64,000 bases of DNA from Acanthaster planci (Eukaryota > Echinodermata > Asteroidea > Valvatida > Acanthasteridae), in the NCBI RefSeq assembly GCF_001949145.1, contig NW_019091482.1:61614-125613 (forward strand). The letters run 5' to 3'. Position numbers and translations under genes: made by a program. Below, piece after piece: positions 1-11,100 of this stretch (position 1 is its first letter; the number at the start of each line of letters is the position of its first letter). Below the pieces are notes generated by a model that made no database searches, was not told the DNA's origin, and saw only the letters and a program-made list of their open reading frames with translations.

Positions 1-437
1 GAAGTTCCTTGTCGGTGTCGAACTTCTTGTTTGCATGACCCTTGCACATATATGAGCGAGTTAGTTCCTGCAGTTAGTTAGAGCAGTTAGTTCCTGTTAG
101 TGGAGTTCGACAGCTGTCAAACTGACGTGTTGACGGCACTAAGGCTTACTGTTCTGTGGATTTTCTTTTCGTTTTGTTTAACCGGACCTGAATGCCCAAG
201 TGGGAAAACTGTAATTTTACACTCAGATTAAAAGATTAGTTACAATTGACCGGGTGAGTCGATGGAGTGTGAGGAATTGCGGATGCAGGCAGAGGGTTTT
301 GTTTTTGTTTTGTTTTTGTTTTTTTCAAAGTACATCTTCCTCAAATCTTTTCCTTAAATTTTACTGACATTAACGACAAGGCCATCTTTAAAGGCTTACA
401 TGTGACTTTCCCTTCGTAATATTGAAATTTACTCACC
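1..437. other. No gene seen; T-rich tract
   Basis: I see no coding or RNA gene here. A run of T interrupted by single G residues occupies about 297-327. The rest is ordinary AT-leaning intergenic DNA next to an inverted-repeat element. Confidence 0.5.
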
Positions 438-440
438 TAT

Positions 441-716
441 GACACCCGATCCGACAACCCACCGCTACTTGTAAGTGATGCTAAAGAACTGTGATGCTAC
501 CATGTTTTCGTATGATGAATACAGTAGGCAAACTTGTAAGTAAGGCTAGTCAGCTTCACAAAAATTTGTAAGTAGAAGCCTCGAACAGGCCTCACTTATA
601 GGTTTACCCACTGTATTGCATCATACGATAATAAATTAGCATTATGGTTAGAGCATGGCTATTTTGCTGCACAGCCCTCGCTTATATTTTAGCGGTGGGT
701 AGTTGGATCGGGTGCC
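441..716. mobile_element. MITE-like inverted-repeat element
   Basis: The two halves are diverged inverted copies of each other. The outer left sequence GACACCCGATCC, followed by ACCCACCGCTA, reappears in reverse complement at the right end (about 683-716). An inner block TCGTATGATG..ATACAGT at about 508-532 reappears inverted at about 612-632. The element is about 276 bp with a short unpaired centre and has no coding capacity. This is the structure of a non-autonomous DNA transposon. No clean target-site duplication is visible, so the exact ends are uncertain by several bases. Confidence 0.6.
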
Positions 717-1012
717 TAAGAAATTTCCAAAAAACTCGGTATGCATATAAAGCCTGTTAAAAACCAAAACTTGCCGTGGCGATAAAAGACTAGCTCGTTT
801 GGGATCAATGCACAAGAATGCTCATACATTATACGAGTAACGTTTCGAAACAGCTAGTAAGCGCCTGCAGGCGTACCAGTTTGATTAACCCTTAAGTTCT
901 AAGACGAATAGCATAATCAATCTCGGATGTCACCGAATGTAATTTTGCACGATTAATTATAATTTTGTCTGTCTCTGGAAGCTTTACACACCACTTCTTC
1001 GCCACACTCAGC

Positions 1013-1396
1013 TTAAGAACACATTCGTTTCGTTTCCAAGACGAGACAGATTTTCCAACCTGTTAGATGGCTGGGGGATCTGCGAGTGGTGTAACTACGG
1101 ATGCTCCGAAGCACCCCCTTGAAGGGAGAATAGTTGGCCGTGTATATGATGGGGTTCTCTGCTGCTATTCCGGATGCAGATTGCCAGGACGCAGAAAGTG
1201 AACTTATAACCGTTGCCAGGGAGACAAAGTGTAGAGAAATCAACAGGAGGGAGATGTAGAAGGCCATGAAAAGGTTCTTGGTGATTGCAAGCTGCTGACA
1301 GCTGATTGCCCGTCGTTTGTTGCTGGTCACTTCGTTTTGATGCGCTGTTGAGGACAGCTTTCTACGATGAAAGCACTGACGGTCGACTCTCCAACT
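1013..1396 (-). pseudogene. GPCR pseudogene, 3' half (TM6-TM7), split by a LINE
   Basis: Read on the minus strand this encodes the end of intracellular loop 3 (ESTVSA), the RRAIS.QQLAITKNLF block that opens TM6, then a degraded TM6 and TM7 with NPIIYTAN and FKGVLRSI. These match the intact receptors at 11.1, 20.2 and 22.2 kb. An in-frame stop lies in loop 3, and frame is lost in extracellular loop 3 and again before the C-terminal tail. The matching 5' half is at 3665-4295, on the other side of a LINE. The most economical reading is one receptor copy cut by retrotransposon insertion, then further decayed. No function is expected. Confidence 0.85.
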
Positions 1397-1397
1397 G

Positions 1398-3640
1398 GTG
1401 AATGATCATTTCGAGGTGGGGTGTCCTGTAGCTCGTCTCTTCTCATCTGCTTCCTGGGTTAATGATATTTGGGTTGGATGTACAGTGCCGTCTGATCCCA
1501 TTCAAAAATTTTGGGACTCTTTTACAAAACTCGATTGGCAGAAGAATCACGTAGTCTGGATTGGAGGTGACTTCAATGTCCCTGATGTCAACTGGAGACT
1601 ATCTTGTCGTAAGTCTAACACTGATGGCAATTATCAAGCTGAATTAACTAATGAACTCTTAACTCTACTAGAGGACTTTTCTCTTGTTCAACTCAACTTG
1701 CATATAAACCTAAACATTATCAGCAAACAAGATCATCCAGTGTGCAGAATATCCTCAATCTGTTGTATCTTTCAAACCCAAGCTGCTTTCACCCCAAGAC
1801 TGAGCCTGGTATATCCGATCACTTCAAAATCATTGCAGATACTGAGGCTAGGCCTTGTGTCCAGAAAAGAGGTCGCAGAAACATGTACCATTTGGCATAC
1901 TGCGACCACCGATGACTGAAAAGACGGCTTGAGCCAGTTCAGGACAAAGTTTGAGGAGAACTGTAGTCATAAATCAATTGATGAAAACTGAAAACTTTGT
2001 GCACTGCAAGATACATGTGCCTTCTTCTATGAAGTCTTCTAGGTTGTATCTCCCTAGGCTTACCCGACCACTCAGTTGCATGATATAAAAGAAAAATAAG
2101 GCTTAAAAAGAAAAATAAGGCTTGAAACCTTCTAACTCTGACTGGCAGTAGAAACATGATAGAGCACTCAAGAAACAGGTTCAACGCAATAGCCGAAATT
2201 AAGGCTTAACAGGGGTATCTCTCGACAACCATTTTTGAATCAATGCAGTCAAATGTTAAGAAGTTTCGGTCGTTCATAAAATATCGAAGACGGGATAAAT
2301 GTGGCATTACTACACTTTGGAGAAATGCCACATTGGTTGGCAACGCATTCGACAGAGCTGAGGCACTTAATAGTATTAAAACAGTACAAGTCTACCTCCA
2401 ACAGGGAAGACACCTCTAATATCCCTTCTTTCGGAAAGAGCCCTTTTCCAGCTGTGTCAAACCTTACAATCGATACTGGTGGTGTTGTAAAGCTACTGCG
2501 GGAGATCAACGTTAATAAAGCTCCTGGACCAGATGAAGTCAAGCCCCATGTTTTAAAGTTGTGTGCAGAGGACATAACTCCAGTTCTTCCGATCTTTTTG
2601 CATTTTGCAGTATTGAAACAGGGAAACTTCCTAGAGATTGGCGATGTGCTAACATCTCTGCATTGTATAAAAAGGGGACCGGTATAGTAGGATAGATCCA
2701 GTCAATTATAGACCTGTCTCTCTCACTTCAGAGGTTTGCAAGTTACTCAAACACATTATCTTCTGCCATGTCATGAATAATCTTGAGAGGTTCAACACCC
2801 TGAGCGATCACCAGCTTGGCTTTATATCACGCTGTTCCTGTGAAACTCAACTTTTGTCTACCATTCATCAATTCTTTAGTGAAGTACACAAAGTACGGTA
2901 CCCAACAAACGCTTACTCTATAAGTTAGATTTTTATGGAATACGTGTTGCACTACTTTCTTGGATGTCCGATTTCTTCACCAAACGTAAACAAACTGTTG
3001 TCTTCCAAGGTAAATCATCAAAATCAGTCTACGTAGCCTCAGGTGTTCCACAATGTATAGTGCTGGGGCCCTTCTCTTCTTATGTTACATAAACAACCTT
3101 CCCGGGCGTATTTCTTCAAAAGTGTGCCTTTTTGCAGATGGCTGATTACTCTATCGTCCCATTGACAATAACAACGACGGTACTGCTCTCCAGAAAGATC
3201 TCCGTAAAGTAGAGAAGTGGGAAGAGCTGAATATTACGCCTGATAAGTGTTGTGTTATGCGGTTTACAAGAATACGGTCACCAACTCATTACAGGTATTC
3301 ACTGTCTGGACCTAGGCTTTCTGAAACATCATCATAAAATAGCCTGGTGTCACTCTTTCATCATTGTCATTATAGATATCATTTGCAGTTTAAGCCAATA
3401 GTGTGATCGGTTTGTTCGTAGAAACCTGTGCAATGCTCCATTTCTTGTAAAAACTCAGGCCTTTAAGAGCCTGGTACGACCACACAGAGTATCTCTGTAT
3501 GGGCTCCCTGTACAACGAAAGTCGTAGACAAGATTGAGGCTGTTCAGCGCAGAGCTTCTATAAGCAAAAACTTCGATAGGCAAAATAAGGGATTTCAAAA
3601 AAGCATTGCAAAGTTATCTGCAGTTGGAATGAACACCCCC
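1398..3640 (+). mobile_element. Degenerate CR1/L2-like LINE (endonuclease + reverse transcriptase)
   Basis: The 5' part encodes the end of an APE-type endonuclease with WIGGDFNVPDVNW (about 1558-1597) and, after frameshifts, a PGISDHF-like block near 1807. The 3' part encodes reverse-transcriptase blocks in broken frames: PVNYRPVSLTSEVCKLL near 2698, LSDHQLGF near 2800, ASGVPQ near 3038 and LFADG near 3130. The last stands where an active enzyme has the FADD catalytic box, so the second catalytic Asp is lost and a stop follows. Many stops and frameshifts make it dead. It lies antisense inside a GPCR pseudogene (1013-1396 and 3665-4295). The 5' end is truncated, as is usual for LINEs. I place it in the CR1/L2/Rex group by these blocks; clade assignment is tentative. 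Confidence 0.88.
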
Positions 3641-3664
3641 CCCCCTTCCCGAACCGTTCTGAGT

Positions 3665-4295
3665 GATGCTCAAGTTGAGCTTTTCAGAGTATTCAACCAG
3701 ATCCAGTGCCACTCAGGAACTGATGATGATAAGTATGGGGATCGAGTAGAGGCCAAATGATTGAGCGGGGTTGTATTCTGCGCCTTACGGGTGTGGATTG
3801 TTGTCGGAGATCGTAAGCCAAGCGTGCCGATGCCGATGATTGGCAGCAAGAAGACAACTGATGGAAGGGCCCAGGCTGCGGCGATCATGACGGAGACTTT
3901 GACAGGGAAGTACCAACGGCTGCAGGGCTGTGCGTTGCTGTAAGGGCGACTGGCATGAAGAGATAACGCTATGGCAGCCAGTGAGTACAGACTTGCTCCA
4001 AGACCGGTGTAAAACTGTAAAAACCGCAGCGGCCCTGCACCATGGCTGAGAAAGGCCACGGCCTGCCAAGACATGTTAGTCCAGTCAGCCATGCCGAGGT
4101 TGGCCATAAGACGTTGGTCACGATGTGGAGTCTCTTGGATGACCGACATGATCACGGTTTTCCACCCGTGACCAAAACACATGAAAGTCCGACGCAAGTC
4201 TCGCACAAGTAAAGAAACGGTCCATCGGTCGCCGGTTCTTCGGTGGTGTTAATGTCCATGAACGAAGATGTGTTATTTATGCTTACCACAGCCAT
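3665..4295 (-). pseudogene. GPCR pseudogene, 5' half (N-terminus to TM5), split by a LINE
   Basis: The minus strand starts with an ATG at 4295 followed by a receptor-like N-terminus (NNTS, then INTTEEP). Most of TM1 is deleted. The sequence then follows the intact paralogs through TM2 (decayed, frame broken), FYTGLGASLYSLAAIAL of TM3, KVSVMIAAAWALPSVVFLLP of TM4, and the region before TM5 in a shifted frame. The NRF motif after TM3 is missing: the sequence runs into SLHASRP instead. Homology stops near 3670, beside the 3' end of the LINE at 1398-3640. The other half of the gene is at 1013-1396. About 25 codons of loop 3 are unaccounted for between the halves. Confidence 0.83.
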
Positions 4296-7200
4296 GTCGA
4301 AAGTAGTTGAGAAAGTGAATTCTAATCAGAGCTACAGGTCCGTAAATGTTAATTTTAATTAGCAGATCCATGAACGCCATCAGGTAGTAATGTTCATTGA
4401 TTTGCCCTGCTATAATCCATGGGACCGTCGATGCTTTGTCAAAGCACGCCCCCTCTTTGTTCCCTCTAAAAGCTCCACCTGATGATGTTAACCATATAGA
4501 CCTTTATCACCCACTTGACTAGATTGCGCTAAATATAAACACCACCACCACGTGTGGACCACCATGGCCACGGTAATCGCAAATATTCCTATGGGGAGCT
4601 TCAACCACGTACAAGCGCACGTGAGAACTATGCATGCTTGACTAGTTTATCTTGAATAAGTAGATTACCATCACAACCCTGTCCACTCATTACCATCACA
4701 ACACATCGTGGTCCAGCACGATTGTGCCATGCGTTAACACGTTCTCAGAAGGATAGAGGGATTTCACATTCGCGCCGTCTGCGCATATCTGCATCGATAA
4801 CCGACGCTCTCTGTGTTGAACTTCGTCGCGCGCGCCCGCGGAGTCCACACACTACGTCGGGTATCCGGTTCGTAAGTGTGACGCCACTTCAGTTTAAACC
4901 ACGGGCACTGCACAAGATACACGACCATTGCAGGTACGTTAGTACGCGGTCATTTGTCGTTATTTTTTCTTTTGATTGTACTCGTCGAATCATCGTGAAA
5001 GACTCTTCCACAAACATTTTTAGCCTGAAAAGTCTGAATTTAACATACCTTGATGTATTTTGTGTCTTTCAGTCGTCTGACCGTATTAAGAATTGAAGCT
5101 GACACATACAGCCTCGTTTTCAAACACGGAAGTGCGCAGATCGACGCGAAGAGCGTGGTATTGGGATCCCTCTATTGGCTGAATAAACCTGTAGCGCATT
5201 CGTTGGAAAAATTTAAAATAACACAAACGGCCTCTGAGATACCGTGGAGACTTTCAGCAACGCATAACCTCTGTATGCCAATATACATTAAAATGAAAAG
5301 TGCTATATTCCACAGTGACACGTTTTAATACCACCTTCGACAATTGAAGTTTTACTTTATCTACATGTTCTGTGGGTGGCATTTATTGAGACTGGATCTA
5401 ATTAGCAAGTGAATGTTTGTGGTAAAAAAATACCCTTACTTTTCATCTGCATGAGATACAAGTGCACTGATACCCAAACAGATGAAGGCAATTTTTGTGG
5501 TACATGCGATACACAGTTTAAAATTTCGTATGATATTTCTATTAGACCATCCTAAAGTGTTGATAAAATGTCTACATATCATAATATAAAATGGGCTTAA
5601 ATGATGCCCTTTGTAATACTTTAAACCAGGAAACGAGGCTCACTTGATGTTTGTGCTACGTCAATATCAATGTTGATGATTAACGATGCCTTTAATTGTT
5701 AACCGTTGAAGAGTTTTTTCCTAAACTGAAATGTGCTCTTAAATAGATAAATGCTAAGAAACACACCTTCCATGCTCGTGCAGCATACTGCGTCTCAATG
5801 TGAAAGTGTCAAGCGAACCAAGTCGGCCCAGTTATAATGCATCTCCAGTAATTTATTTACATCCAACCATAAACACAATGCAATTCATATGCCACGTCCA
5901 TTAGAGGAGATAGAAGTGATTATGTGAAGGAAAAACAAGAGGAAAACAGAAATGTCAAGCTTGTTAATCTATCAGCTGTTTTCGTTGTCCCGTTCCTCGG
6001 GCTGCCTGGCGTCTTTTGTGGAGTGGGTTTGGGGGTTGGGTGGGGGTGGTCATGCCTTTCATGATCCTATTTTTAACTTTGTCAAGTATTTCTCAGATGG
6101 TGGGGATTTTAATTGTCACTTCAAAAGTGACGAGCCTTGTGTTCTAGATTTGACAGCCCGAGGGATGGGGATCAACTGGCAATTCTCAACAGACAAACAC
6201 CCGATTTCATTAACCTCAAAAGAGTCCTAGTTTTTCAGACCATCTCGCGGGGGGGGGCGATACCGAACATATAAACTCGGCTGTCCCACACCTGATCTTC
6301 TGAAAACGGAATATGCTTGTAAAGACTCTCATTATAAGCACATCTATGAAGTTCCAGTTCCATCAGATATTGGACTTTCATGTTAAGATCGTGTGTTAAG
6401 GCCGCGGGCATGCGGGTCCACTTGTATTAAGCACGCTTGCACGCATGTGGAAGAAGTGAACATTTTGTGTGACCTGTCTCGGGTAGAAAAGGCATTTGGC
6501 GAGAACAATGTGTCCGATTATTACAAAATTGGTGTCACAAAGGCTACATGACATCACTCGAAATCTACTCACATCTCGTGGTGGAAAAATGCACTGATAT
6601 CGGAGAAACTGTCGAGGGTGGAATCGATTCTGCCTCCGGCACTCTTGCGATTAAAAAAATCGTCGGAATCAGTTGTTATTTTTTTACCCAATAAAGACAA
6701 GGCGAGGGTCCAGCGTGTACGGGCGTGTAAAGATATTAATATGCACACTTCCAAGATCCGCATGATGGGAATCTATCAAGTGAGAACTTGACTAGTTCCT
6801 GCTTTCGATCACCGCGGCAAAAAAATATGAGACAACCTCAGAATCCCGGCAGTACATGAAAAATGCGAACAGGACTCTAATCTTGGCATTCGGGAAAATT
6901 CCATGGGCAAATCTTATCGTAGTTTTCCATGGAGGGGCCAGGTGTCATATTTTCCACCTTTTATGAAGTAAGCTGTAGCGTATACTATTACACTAACTTC
7001 CATCTTATCGTTAAATTTGGTTGATAACGTCAGCTTGGAAGGAAGGGAACATTTAATATTAGTTTCTGTGTTTGGTACTTCCTTGAAACCCGATAGCTCT
7101 CGGATCGATGTTTCGATTTCCATTTACAATTCTTTTTTGTTTATGTTTCGACTTTGCTTTACCGGAGCAAAACCTCCATCAAGAAAATGTAGTTTTTACA

Positions 7201-7444
7201 CACCACTCAACAGATGAATTGAAAATAAACTGAGAGGGCGGATGGGGGTGAAGTGTTATGTACAAGGTGAACTGTCGCCAAACTAAATTAAATTGTATTT
7301 ATGCGAGGTTGCCTTATACGTTGTTGGAAGCCAAGGAAAGTTTGGTTTAAATAAATAATTAAAGTTCATTCTCGGGAAGGGCTGATCATGAACCAACTTT
7401 ATATGGGGGGCAGCGCTAAATACATATAATTGGGGCTTTTTACA
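4296..7444. other. Intergenic, no gene recognised
   Basis: Short open frames occur but none resembles a known family, and none is bounded by convincing splice sites. A 45-bp segment at 4869-4913 recurs at 56217-56262. A G-run at 6247-6257 may be a sequencing weak spot. I see nothing else to annotate. Confidence 0.4.
4869..4913 (+). repeat. Short dispersed repeat (copy 1)
   Basis: The segment TTCGTAAGTGTGACG.CAC through CACTTCAGTTTAAACCAC and GCACTGCAC is shared at about 85-90 percent identity with 56217-56262, same orientation. It contains a CRE-like TGACG core (TGACGTCA in the other copy). It is probably part of an interspersed repeat whose full ends I cannot see. Confidence 0.55.
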
Positions 7445-8146
7445 TATTTTTACGAAGTGACGTTTGAGATGGATGTACAGTGCCAAGTAGGAACTGAGGA
7501 TGACAAGCATGGGGATTGGGTACAGGCCAAGAGATTGAGCCAGGTTGTATTCTGAGCCGCGGGGTGTCCATCCTTGTCGGAGCATGTATGGTCTTGAGGA
7601 TCGTAGCCAAATGCACCAATACCGACAATTGGCGGCAAAAAAGAAACCACTGTTGGAATTACCCAGGTCAAGGCGATCATGACGGAGACTTTCCCCGGGG
7701 AGTACCAACGGCTGTACTTTGCAGTGGTCTGGGTGATAAGCATGAAGCAATTAAACGTTATGGCCGCCAGTGAGTAAAGGCTTGCCCTAAGACCGGTGTA
7801 AAACTGCACAGCAGCAGTGTAGCACGGAACCTCGGTGGCTAGCGGCCATGCACTGTGAGTGAGTGTGGCCACGGCCTGCCACGGGTAAGACAGACTTGTC
7901 CAGAAATCGGCAACACTGAGGTTGACCACGAAGGCGTTGGTCACGGTACGGAGCTTCTTGGACAAGATGACCGACAAGATCACGAGACTGTTCCCCACTA
8001 GCCTGAGGATGGCGACAATGATCCAGCAACAGCCGAATTAAGCCAACACGGACCTGGTAGGAGTATAGAGGTGGTTTTGTGGTCGCCTGGTCTTCGGTGG
8101 CATTCATATCCATGATCCTTGATAATATTGCGTTTATGCTCGTCAT
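7445..8146 (-). pseudogene. GPCR pseudogene (frameshifted, lacking TM6-TM7)
   Basis: The minus strand from ATG 8146 follows the intact paralogs: N-terminus ending PPLYSYQVRVG, then TM1 to TM5. Relative to the gene at 11.1 kb there is a 4-bp insertion (TTAA, 8038-8041) at the start of TM1 and a 1-bp deletion near 7563 in extracellular loop 2. Each shifts the frame. The conserved Arg of the post-TM3 NRF motif is Cys (NCF). Homology ends in loop 3 just after HLKRHF, so TM6, TM7 and the conserved tail are absent. TM1-TM2 is nonetheless almost identical in DNA to the intact copies, which points to a recent origin or to exchange with them. Confidence 0.9.
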
Positions 8147-8882
8147 ATATATGTATGAAATTTGTTTTTAAAAATGTTTAATGGAGGGGTCTTTGTGCAC
8201 CTCTGCGTGTTGTGATCTCAGCTAGTGACTGCACTCTGACACTCGACTACTTAACTGTACCGTGCAGAGAATGGGGCACAATTGCCTATTTTCGTAAAAG
8301 AGCGCAACAACGTTTTATCTACATGCTTCTCACAGCCTGAATAGGACTCGTTCAGCATGAAAACTAGGATATAATAAGCAAGATAGCCAGGATGTAATAC
8401 TTGACTATCATTATTTCCTGAAGAGATGCACGTGCACTTGAGTGAGCTGAAGTAGAAAAGACTGCACTTTGATCAGACAGAACTTATCGGATGACGTTAG
8501 AAATATTGACCGCTTTATTTCGTGGTGTAGTGAAACTGGCCTCTGGGAGTGATCCATGGAGCATTCTATCCTTTACCGAGGGAAGATACCAATGCTCCAT
8601 GCATCACCTCAGGAGGCTAGTTTTGCTATATTACAAGATGAAAGAGTCAATATTTGTTTTATAACTCCCCTCCGAGGAGTTCAGGTCGATCGAGGCGGTA
8701 CTAACTACAGTTACAACTTCTCTTTGAAAACTGACCAAATATCTAACCTACCCCTTCACGAAATGTGCGAGCCCGGCTCCGTTCGCTGATACACAAACGC
8801 CCTTAAGGGACGTTTGGAGGTGCCAGTATACACCCTTCAAAACATTTTGGGAAGGAGACACGTCACAGCTACAGACGCATAA
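8147..8882. other. Intergenic, no gene recognised
   Basis: I see no recognisable coding or RNA feature. An open frame at 8556-8789 (77 codons) has no family resemblance. Confidence 0.4.
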
Positions 8883-9209
8883 AGTATTCTACAAGAACTG
8901 CACTGGTTGCCTGTTAAGATCAGAATCATATACAAGATGCTCTTATTTGTCTATAAGTCACTCCACAGTCTTGCTCTAGCATATATTGATGACTTATTAC
9001 AACCATACAATCCCATACATAGACTTCGATCCAGTAATATGAATTTTCTTAGAGAACCCAGGTCATTTTATTCATGGGGGGATCGCTCTTTTTCATGTGC
9101 TGTACCTTGTCTTTGGAACAATATGCCGGCATGGTTACGATCTTCCCCTTCTCTTCTGCAGTTTAAGAAGACTCATCTCTTCAATGAGGCATTTAATGAA
9201 TATTTGTAA
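8883..9209 (+). mobile_element. LINE fragment, C-terminal end of ORF2
   Basis: The open frame reads ILQELHWLPV, then YKMLLFVYKSLHSLALAYI, then RLRSSN, then WGDRSFSCAVPCLWNNMP and FKKTHLF, ending in a stop at 9207-9209. This order (LHWLPV, a hydrophobic stretch, RSSN, GDR.F, LWN.LP, FK..L..HLF) is the C-terminal tail after the reverse transcriptase in CR1/L2/Rex-like non-LTR elements. No stop interrupts this 109-codon piece, so the insertion is younger than the one at 1.4-3.6 kb. It is 5'-truncated: the polymerase and endonuclease are absent. An AT-rich 3' tail may run to about 9340. Confidence 0.85.
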
Positions 9210-11100
9210 GTACGTTCCGGATGCAATGTACATATTTTAATAATATATTTTCAGTATACTCGTTATAAGAAATAGGTGTGTAAATTTCGGATATCTGAAT
9301 ACCGAAAGTTGTTATGATGTTCACAGGCGATAAAATGTATAGTGACAAGTTGTGAATGAATGTATTTTGTTTGAACGACTTAAAATCTACGATATTTTAT
9401 CACGAGAAATGGGTGCAATTAGTCTATGCTACGAAAGGCAATATATCTTAGGCAAACAACACCCCGAAGATCAATCAATAATGCATAAGTCACGAAGTGA
9501 ACTTGAAATATTTTTTCTACAAGGTCAAGGTACGAGTCATAAAGGTGCATCGTGTCAATGATTTACAACAACTGAACGTTGACCATCATGCTACACTTCA
9601 AATTCATACTTCATCATAATTATCACGGGTAAATACGGTCTCTACGAAATTTACAAGATGACAGTTATACGTTACACCAGAATCACCGTATTGTAAATAT
9701 TTTCTCATGGCTATTATTGATCATGTCTTCAGCAACTAAATTGAAATCAGAAATAGTTCTGTTGTTAGTGTGGGCCTACCAAATGCATGACCAACGTTTT
9801 TGTTATTGATCGCTCTTAAAGAGAAACATACGAAATATCAAGTTGGTACAATAATTGATTGCCCGGCAGAGGCAGTCAAACATGTAAGTTTTTTTAATGA
9901 CTGATCGTTGTGGACAGGTGGGCACACAAGTTAGGTATTACACTGTTACTGGTGTTCTTATCTTTATACACACCGAAGGATGTTATCTTTTTATCATTAC
10001 TATATCTGTTATTTCCTTTTTTTCTCTCTATCTCTTTTTCCGGGGAGAGGGTGTCAGACCGGGGACGAGGCTGACCCTCAACCTCTCCCCCACCTCTGGA
10101 TCTTTGCCTGCTCAGAAATTGCAAACTTGCGTAACGTGGAACAAGGTCGAGCGACGACAATGTTTATCAACAATGGCCGAGTTTACCTTTACCCTTTTAA
10201 AATCTGTGCACAGGTTACCGGGGAAAAAGACAAGTGATAAACTTGATAAATGGTCTTCACTTGAATGTTCCGCAGCAGGCAAATCCCTCCCCGATTCATC
10301 ACCAGCAGCGACTTGCCAAGGCATTCAAAGTCACGAAGGACACTGGACTGACCGGGAGCCGGTCTACACGGAACTGACAGGAATGTGCTGTCAGACTTGC
10401 GAGTCAAGAATGACTGGGTTTAGTCTTCAGTAGCAAAAGGGCAAGGGGTACCCCAGGACATGCTGCCATTTTGAAAGCACACCAGACGGTATTATTGTCA
10501 ACTTTTGGGGGGGATGAATTAGATACTTGTACAATACAACTCTCATTCACCTCCTCTCCCGAATCAAAACCAGGATGTGTCACTGTAAGTCCTGTGTTAA
10601 CAACATGCGAACCCTGAATGTTCGTAAAGTTTGAATTTCTGGTATCCGTGACATGTAAGTAAGGGAAAAGGTAGGCCTATTCCTTCTCAAGTTCAAACTG
10701 ACTTTAACGTCGACGTTTTGATTAGGAAAGGTGCGAAGACACGTATTGCTAAGGAAACATAACTGCACTATTGTTTTTAATTTTCTTTTTTTTAAGGTTT
10801 GAAGCCCAACTTACTATTTTGGTAGGCAAAAGAGTGCTACACGGTGTCAACTTCTACCAACAGGTGGGTGAGGTGTAGGCATTGCAACCCATGGCATTAT
10901 CGGTCCTCTACAATGCAATTTTACTTTGCAAGTACATTTATGTTTTAAGTATATCTTGGTTTTCAGTCAGTTTGGATTTAAATTGAGCGTGAATTGGAAG
11001 TTATGAGTTAATTTTTAAAATGAAAGAAACAAGAAACACTCCAAACAGTCTATTTCATCATGAAAATATTCACTTCCTACTATCTGGGAAATCCCTGTCC
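9210..11100. other. Intergenic, no gene recognised
   Basis: A 178-codon open frame runs from 9897 to 10433 and overlaps a pyrimidine-rich tract at 10013-10040. It matches no family I know, and its antisense frames are nearly as open, so I do not call it a gene. No RNA gene is seen. Confidence 0.35.

Noticed and set aside
9897-10433. 178-codon open frame
   Set aside because: It starts in a pyrimidine tract, shows no motif, and overlapping antisense frames are similar in length.
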